From the NCBI GenBank assembly GCA_937906475.1, contig CALCZA010000080.1:1-55115 (forward strand): 55,115 bases of DNA, written 5' to 3'. The notes under the pieces were generated by a model. That model did no database searches, had not been told where the DNA came from, and saw only the letters and a list, made by a program, of their open reading frames with translations. The DNA comes from an uncultured bacterium. GTDB lineage: Bacteria; Planctomycetota; UBA1135; UBA2386. Positions 47,844 to 55,115 of this stretch are shown in pieces. Every line of letters starts with the position of its first letter. Positions within the stretch are counted from its first letter, which is position 1. The translations under genes and the position numbers were made by a program.

Positions 47844-49346
47844 CTACTTGCGGAACGGCTTGCCCGTCAGGTGCAGGCTCTGCTTCGGGATGCTGTAGAT
47901 CAACGCCGTCACCGCGCTAGCTGAGAGCCGCGAATCGCCGCCGTAGCCAGCGTTGTCACGGTTCGGCTGGTAGTAGAACGTGCCGTCGTTGCATTGCGAC
48001 AGCGTGAACCACCAGCGGTTCTGCGCCATCAGGCTGCGGAAGTCCTTGGCGTTGGCGTTGGCCGCGAGCGCGGTGAACACCATGCCCATGGTCGGCGAGC
48101 CATGGGTGTCTGGGAAGCTGTCCGGATGTTCGCCAATGCAGTGGGCGTGGTTTTGCGCGCGCTTCTTGTAAATCGCCTCGCGATACGGACTCATCATGTT
48201 GGCCAAGCCCGCGGCGCCGGTGCGGCCCATGTCGGCGTAGTTGTTGTGGCCGGCGACATCATCTTCGTACCACGTGTAGCCATTGCGTCCGGTTGCACGC
48301 GCCAGGAAATCATAGGCCGCCTTGTGTAGGTCCTGGTCGACGTCGATGCCGCAGTGCTTGATCATTGCCAGCGTCAGTGCGCCCTGGCCGGTGATCATTG
48401 CAATTGGTCCATAGCCTTCGAAGCCTGGGTTATGGCCCCAGCCACCGTGCGCTTCACCGTCCTTCTTTGGCACCGAACCAGGGTGGCTCTCGCGTGATTT
48501 CGGGTTGAGTTGCGAGATGTCGGTGTATTGGCTGTGGAGCAAGAACTCTTTGATCTCTTCGAGTTCGGCGAGCACCCACTTCTCCTTGGTCGCGAGATAG
48601 TACTCGGACAAGAAGATGCCGGCGGCCATGTAGCGCCAGTTGATCAGTGAACCGTGGTCTTTGGCTTTGGTCGTGCGGGCATGATAGCGCGCGCACTTCT
48701 CGATGGCCTTGTTGTACTTACTGCTGCCACTGGCAAGCAGCGCGAGTGGTGCGAACAGGTTGTGTGGGGGACTACCCCACGAGCCATCTGCGCGTTGCTG
48801 TTCGATCAAATACTCGAGCAACCCCGTCAAGATCCGGTCGGTCTTTTTGCAGTTCGCCGGGAACGTCTTGCTGTAGCTGCCGTGCTTGGTGCCGAGCTTC
48901 AGTTCGACTTTCAGTTCTTGGCTGCCGCGTTCGATCTTCAGTGGCAAACGGCCCTTACCGCTCTTGCTCAGCGCCTTCTCCAGGGCGTTGGCAAAGTCGA
49001 GGATGGGGCCATGCGGCCCGAACACCTTCATGCCGTAGCCGTTTTGATGCGGTTCTTGGAAGCTCTTGCCGTAGGCGCCGACGATGTGGTCGCCAATTTG
49101 GATGCGCTTGGCGGCTGGTGATCCTGCGAAGACGTGGCGAACAACCAGGTGGGTCTTGGCGGTCTCGACGAGTTCGACGCGCAGGCCGGTTACGCCAAGG
49201 TTGTAGTACCAACCAGGAACCTCGCGGTCGGGACCGTTGCCAGCCTTCTGGCTCCAAGGCCGGCCGTCGGGGTGGTAATGGACTTGAGCAAGTAGCGGGA
49301 CTGCCGTTACCGACAGCACGAGCATCGCGAGAGCGTTACGCAGCAT
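47844..49346 (-). CDS. Secreted PDZ plus alpha-toroid protein (DUF6288-type)
   Basis: This 500-residue protein begins with a signal peptide (LAMLVLSVTAVPLLAQ). Residues about 45-155 form a PDZ-like domain (HVFAGSPAAKRIQIGDHIVG). From about 165 on there are helical repeats of the prenyltransferase/terpene-cyclase-like toroid type: LLEYLIEQQRADGSWGSPPH, HGGWGHNPGFEGYGPIAMIT, YDFLARATGRNGYTWYEDD and FRSLMAQNRWWFTLSQCNDG. This PDZ-toroid layout is found in planctomycete proteins of the DUF6288 group. The Q-W-type repeat pattern is structural, and the cyclase DxDD motif was not seen, so enzyme activity is not claimed. It lies 17 nt downstream of the unknown gene at 49364-50005. Confidence 0.88.
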   Translation of the reverse strand: MLRNALAMLVLSVTAVPLLAQVHYHPDGRPWSQKAGNGPDREVPGWYYNLGVTGLRVELVETAKTHLVVRHVFAGSPAAKRIQIGDHIVGAYGKSFQEPHQNGYGMKVFGPHGPILDFANALEKALSKSGKGRLPLKIERGSQELKVELKLGTKHGSYSKTFPANCKKTDRILTGLLEYLIEQQRADGSWGSPPHNLFAPLALLASGSSKYNKAIEKCARYHARTTKAKDHGSLINWRYMAAGIFLSEYYLATKEKWVLAELEEIKEFLLHSQYTDISQLNPKSRESHPGSVPKKDGEAHGGWGHNPGFEGYGPIAMITGQGALTLAMIKHCGIDVDQDLHKAAYDFLARATGRNGYTWYEDDVAGHNNYADMGRTGAAGLANMMSPYREAIYKKRAQNHAHCIGEHPDSFPDTHGSPTMGMVFTALAANANAKDFRSLMAQNRWWFTLSQCNDGTFYYQPNRDNAGYGGDSRLSASAVTALIYSIPKQSLHLTGKPFRK

Positions 49347-49363
49347 GCTGAAGAGTGTAGCGA

Positions 49364-50005
49364 TTACTGTCGGCGCTGCTTGATCAGTCCGTCATGCACG
49401 GCCAAGACTTCGGTCGCAAAGGCCCGGTGTTCGGCCATGATCGCAGCCACGGCACGGCGTACGTTCTCGTCTTGTTGCCTCGAGGAATCGCGGCGCCGCA
49501 GAATGCGTTCGGCGTAGGTGCGTCGCAAACCGTCGTGTGCGAGTAGCGTGGCCACATCTGTGGCAGTGATGCCTTCGATGCCAACGCTTGATAGCGGCCA
49601 GGTCTCGGCAAGTTCGCGCAAGACTTGGCGGCGCGCATCGTTCGCGGGAAGTGAATCCGCGCGGCTTGTAAGGTATGGCAAGTGACGAAAGACCAGGTCG
49701 ACCGAAAAATGGGTCGCTGGCCGGTGCATATCACTTGGGCACGTCGGAGTCGGCGCAACCCGAGAATCGTCTGGCTCCATGAGGGCGGTCCATAGCGCAA
49801 GCAATTGCTGCGTAGCCCAGATCGCCGCGTCCATGTCCAGTTCTGGTAGTTCCTCTGGGCGGTCCAGACGCACTGCCGCATCGAGTTGGCGCAACGCGAC
49901 CTGCGCGGATTCGGTCGCAGGGACGGTCGGGGCCGTGCCCGGCGATCTGCATTCCGTTGGCAGCGAGTGGTGTTGCAGATCGGACATGAAGGCGGCCAGT
50001 TCCAT
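49364..50005 (-). CDS. Protein of unknown function
   Basis: I took MELAAFMSDLQHHSLPTECR as the start (213 residues). An upstream ATG at 50137 would add 44 residues of unprotein-like composition. The chain is helix-rich, has no signal peptide or membrane segment, and no family was recognised. Motifs of note are LAAWALWTALM-like hydrophobic helices near 80-95 and a basic RILRRRDSSRQQDENVRRAV near 175-195. It stops 17 nt before the DUF6288-type gene, so it is probably co-transcribed. The function is unknown. Confidence 0.7.
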   Translation of the reverse strand: MELAAFMSDLQHHSLPTECRSPGTAPTVPATESAQVALRQLDAAVRLDRPEELPELDMDAAIWATQQLLALWTALMEPDDSRVAPTPTCPSDMHRPATHFSVDLVFRHLPYLTSRADSLPANDARRQVLRELAETWPLSSVGIEGITATDVATLLAHDGLRRTYAERILRRRDSSRQQDENVRRAVAAIMAEHRAFATEVLAVHDGLIKQRRQ

Positions 50006-50203
50006 GCAGGCAGTGTGCCCTAGTAATCGTTCGTCGCAAGGTGGTCCACGAAGGTTGCTCGTGAGAAACTGTCCATGCCACTGGGCCTCGCTGCCCCGAC
50101 AAGACCCTTCTGAAGCCGCGCGGAAGCCATTTTCCATATGACGATTAGCGGTTCTGTCATGGCTGCGTCTGCAGTCGGTGCCCGCTCGACGCTCTCGGTA
50201 GTG

Positions 50204-51271
50204 CTACTTCGCTTTCTTGGCGTCAGTCTTTGCCTTGCCGTCGACTGAGGTCTTGTCGAGTTTCTCGATCAGCTTGAGGATCTGTTGCATCTGGTCTTCC
50301 CTGCCTTCGAGGAGAATCGTATTCGTCTTCTCGGAGTAGCGCACATCGATGTTGTAAGCGGATTTGGGGCCGGTGAAGCGCTTCAGGGTGCTTGTCAGGT
50401 CTTTGGCCTGAACATGTTTCAGCACCACCACGCGCGTGGCGTGCCCCTTCGTGCTCGGAGTCTTGATGTCGAGTCGCGCAATCAGGTCGAGCACTTCGGA
50501 GACTTGCTGGGAAGTGCCGCGCAGAATCACTGCGTTGTTGGAATTGTTGGCGTCGATGATGAAGCCCCGGTTTGGTTCATTCTCGATGTCGAGTTCGAGG
50601 AAGCGATTGAGCGTCGCTGCAAGTTCGGTGGCCCTGGTGTGCTCAAGGTACACGATCCGCGGTGCGGCTAACTGCTTGGTTGGCTTGCGATCGAGTTGCG
50701 CGATTAGGTTCAGTGATTCGGTGATACGGGACTTAGTGCCACGCAGCAGCACCATGTTGTTAGGTGCGTAAGATGCGATGCGCAGATCGTTACTGAGCGA
50801 GGTCTGCAGGAACCGATTCAGGGTGCTGGCGATGTCCTTTGATTTGCCGTGTTCGATGATTACGAACTGTGTTGTCGAGCCCTCTTTTCGGAACGCTGGC
50901 TGCACGTCGGCGCGCGCGATTAAGTCCTTGGCATCTGTGATGAGCTTGGCCGTTCCGCGTAACAGCACGGAGTTGGATCCTGGGTGTGGAATCGCGATGA
51001 AGCCAGCGGTGCCTCGGGGCTGCTTGATCATGCGGTTTAGGTGCTTCACGACATCACGCGCCTGGGTGAACTCCAACGCGATGACCTGTTGGTTCTCCGC
51101 CTTTGCCGCGGGGCTGGGGTCCAGGTTGACGGTGCTCTGCGGAGCGGTTGGTAGCGTTGCCGTTGCGGCCGCAGCGATGGTCGCAGGCAGGCTGACAGCA
51201 AATAAGAAAGCTAGAACAGATATTGGCATGATTAGTCCGTGGGGCGGGCGCGAAAAGGCCCGGTCATGCAT
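50204..51271 (-). CDS. Exported protein made of four secretin N-type (NolW) modules
   Basis: From the ATG at 51271 the protein has 355 residues; the ATG at 51229 (MPISVLAFLFAVSLPATIAA) is an alternative. A signal peptide is present in both. Four modules of about 65-70 residues follow, each with a vhALEFTQARDVVKHLN-type strand-helix and a closing LLRG or LLEG: FIAIPHPGSNSVLLRG, IASYAPNNMVLLRG, FIIDANNSNNAVILRG and VRYSEKTNTILLEG. These match the N1/N2 domains of secretins (GspD, PilQ), which stack as periplasmic rings. The pore-forming C-terminal beta domain is missing, and the protein ends in a Lys-rich tail. It might be a periplasmic ring partner or antagonist of a secretin elsewhere. Confidence 0.87.
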   Translation of the reverse strand: MHDRAFSRPPHGLIMPISVLAFLFAVSLPATIAAAATATLPTAPQSTVNLDPSPAAKAENQQVIALEFTQARDVVKHLNRMIKQPRGTAGFIAIPHPGSNSVLLRGTAKLITDAKDLIARADVQPAFRKEGSTTQFVIIEHGKSKDIASTLNRFLQTSLSNDLRIASYAPNNMVLLRGTKSRITESLNLIAQLDRKPTKQLAAPRIVYLEHTRATELAATLNRFLELDIENEPNRGFIIDANNSNNAVILRGTSQQVSEVLDLIARLDIKTPSTKGHATRVVVLKHVQAKDLTSTLKRFTGPKSAYNIDVRYSEKTNTILLEGREDQMQQILKLIEKLDKTSVDGKAKTDAKKAK

Positions 51272-51357
51272 CGTTCGACGGCGGCATGCTGCGCATCTTC
51301 CCGTTCACCTATGTCGGCGATGTCTCCTGCCTCGCCGATGTGCAGGTCGTTTGGGCG

Positions 51358-51885
51358 CTACGGCACAAGTGGCTGCGTCGTAAAGGTGCACTCACAGACG
51401 TCGTTACCACTGACAACGGTCGTAACGCCTTCGGTCACTGAGATATCCCAGCGATTGTTGCGATCAAGCCGCTCGCCGAGGAATGTCAGCAACTCGTCAG
51501 GCACCGTTACCAATCGGATCTGGTCGGCTTTGTGAATGCGTTCCTTCTGGCAACGTTGCTGCAGCAACTCCGGGCGGCGATGCGCGTAGACCGCGACACG
51601 TTCGGCAAGTTTGGAGGCGCGATGCAAGCGATCGGGTGCCGGGGCGCCGACGTCAATCCAGTCGGTGACGCGGCCATCGAGGGTCTTAACCCACAGCGAT
51701 GCCTCGTCGCCATCACTGAGGCCCTTGCCGAACACGAGTCCTTCTTTGTGTTCGAGAACGAACGCAAGCACGCGGGTTAACAAGCGCGGGGCATCTTCGG
51801 AACGGTGTTGCGCCACGCGCAAGTCGTGGTCTTCGTAGACGCCGCGATCGACGTCCGCGAAGTTGATCTCGAAGCGGAACAGCAT
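51358..51885 (-). CDS. yaeQ: YaeQ family protein
   Basis: This 175-residue protein matches YaeQ over its whole length: FRFEINFADVDRGVYEDHDL at 3-22, RVAQHRSEDAPRLLTRVLAF, LVFGKGLSDGDEASLWVKTL, and WIDVGAPAPDRLHRASKLAE. YaeQ has a PD-(D/E)XK nuclease-like fold and was linked to suppression of transcription-elongation defects in E. coli. Its molecular activity is not established. It starts 19 nt after the gcvP stop and is probably co-transcribed with it. Confidence 0.93.
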   Translation of the reverse strand: MLFRFEINFADVDRGVYEDHDLRVAQHRSEDAPRLLTRVLAFVLEHKEGLVFGKGLSDGDEASLWVKTLDGRVTDWIDVGAPAPDRLHRASKLAERVAVYAHRRPELLQQRCQKERIHKADQIRLVTVPDELLTFLGERLDRNNRWDISVTEGVTTVVSGNDVCECTFTTQPLVP

Positions 51886-51904
51886 GCTCGATTCGGCGCC
51901 CGCG

Positions 51905-54778
<2,874 letters not shown>

Positions 54779-55115
54779 GGGCGGGGTAGTCCACTGGTCG
54801 GGTTGCCGACGTTGTGGGGCGAGGAGAATAGGTCGCCACCCCGCCGGCGGGAAGAGTCGGATGCAGACTCTTCTCGCTAGCGTGCCGCTCGCCACGGCAG
54901 TAGCAGTGGGTCTCCAGCGCCAAGTCGTTCTCGTTTGTTCGCAGCAGATACCTGGGAAGGTGCAGCAGGTGGGCGCAGCGGTGGCATTGGCGGCGCTTCG
55001 CACTGGGCAGCCCGCAGTTGCCGCAGCCATGCGGTTGCGCCTCTGAGGGGTGGCTAAGGCCGGCACAGTGGTGGCCGGAGATCTCAATTGCGCCAGGGCG
55101 CGGGTCAATTACTGC
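54779..55115. other. gcvP leader region with hairpin and palindrome
   Basis: No separate gene is supported. On the minus strand, the likely 5' leader holds a perfect 8-bp stem, gaagagtc (54851-54858) / gactcttc (54866-54873), next to the 12-bp palindrome cccgccggcggg (54840-54851). They lie about 60-95 nt upstream of the gcvP start. I looked for the glycine riboswitch consensus and did not find it. Confidence 0.45.

Noticed and set aside
54779-55108. N-terminal extension of gcvP by 110 codons
   Set aside because: The added residues are Arg/Pro/Ala-rich and unlike GcvP; the ATG at 54778 yields the normal family length and N-terminus.
54779-55115. Glycine riboswitch upstream of gcvP
   Set aside because: I searched by eye for the conserved core segments and saw only generic hairpins, so no riboswitch is claimed.

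Overview
The window reads as chromosomal DNA of a free-living, G+C-rich member of the Planctomycetota. This is inference from gene content. The clues are secreted proteins sharing a C-terminal module that I associate with planctomycetes, a PDZ/alpha-toroid protein of the DUF6288 type, a PEP-CTERM tail, a DUF4388/PQQ-repeat protein, and a type II secretion-like operon with lectin-like folds inside its pseudopilins. I see no phage, transposase, IS end or CRISPR array. There are two tRNA genes and no rRNA.

Layout. 1-2503: the 3' part of a large secreted protein, then convergent rsmE. 2791-18395: nine tightly packed, mostly overlapping genes encoding an FHA membrane protein, a PilM/GspL-like ATPase-fold protein, a GspM/PilO-like protein, a TPR protein ending in a ConA-like domain, and five pseudopilin-type proteins resembling GspG, GspH, GspK, GspJ and GspI. 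The GspK-like protein is 1734 residues, several times the usual length. 18459-22334: a secreted protein with a DnaJ-like zinc motif, a PpiC-type lipoprotein, and ScpB with a long acidic repeat-built N-terminus. 22433-22550: tRNA-Glu with a clear terminator, then about 1 kb without a supportable gene. 23571-31509: an FG-GAP secreted protein, a Nudix hydrolase, a membrane-anchored unknown, an NhaC-type antiporter, an APC permease and a coiled-coil membrane protein.

31630-42196 (mostly minus strand): a HEAT-type lipoprotein, an RluA-family pseudouridine synthase, a small lipoprotein with a PEP-CTERM tail, and a 1207-residue DUF4388-TPR-PEGA-PQQ protein. The last is divergent from a secreted helical protein, with the two start codons overlapping. 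Next come a ferredoxin, an E1-like ThiF/MoeB protein and a cysteine desulfurase. 42333-42419: tRNA-Leu. 42878-47368 (minus): an amino-sugar operon with an acetyltransferase, a Gfo/Idh dehydrogenase, an epimerase-like/aminotransferase fusion and a membrane protein. 47844-54778 (minus): the DUF6288-type protein, an unknown, a protein made only of four secretin N-type modules, YaeQ, and full-length glycine dehydrogenase GcvP.

The most unusual system is the 2791-18395 operon. It looks like the inner-membrane platform and pseudopilus of a type II secretion or type IV pilus relative. ConA-like domains and a recurring short beta module are built into its pilin-like subunits. No ATPase (GspE), GspF, prepilin peptidase or secretin gene lies nearby, so those parts must be encoded elsewhere. 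The secretin-N-only protein at 50204-51271 may belong to the same machine, but that is speculation.
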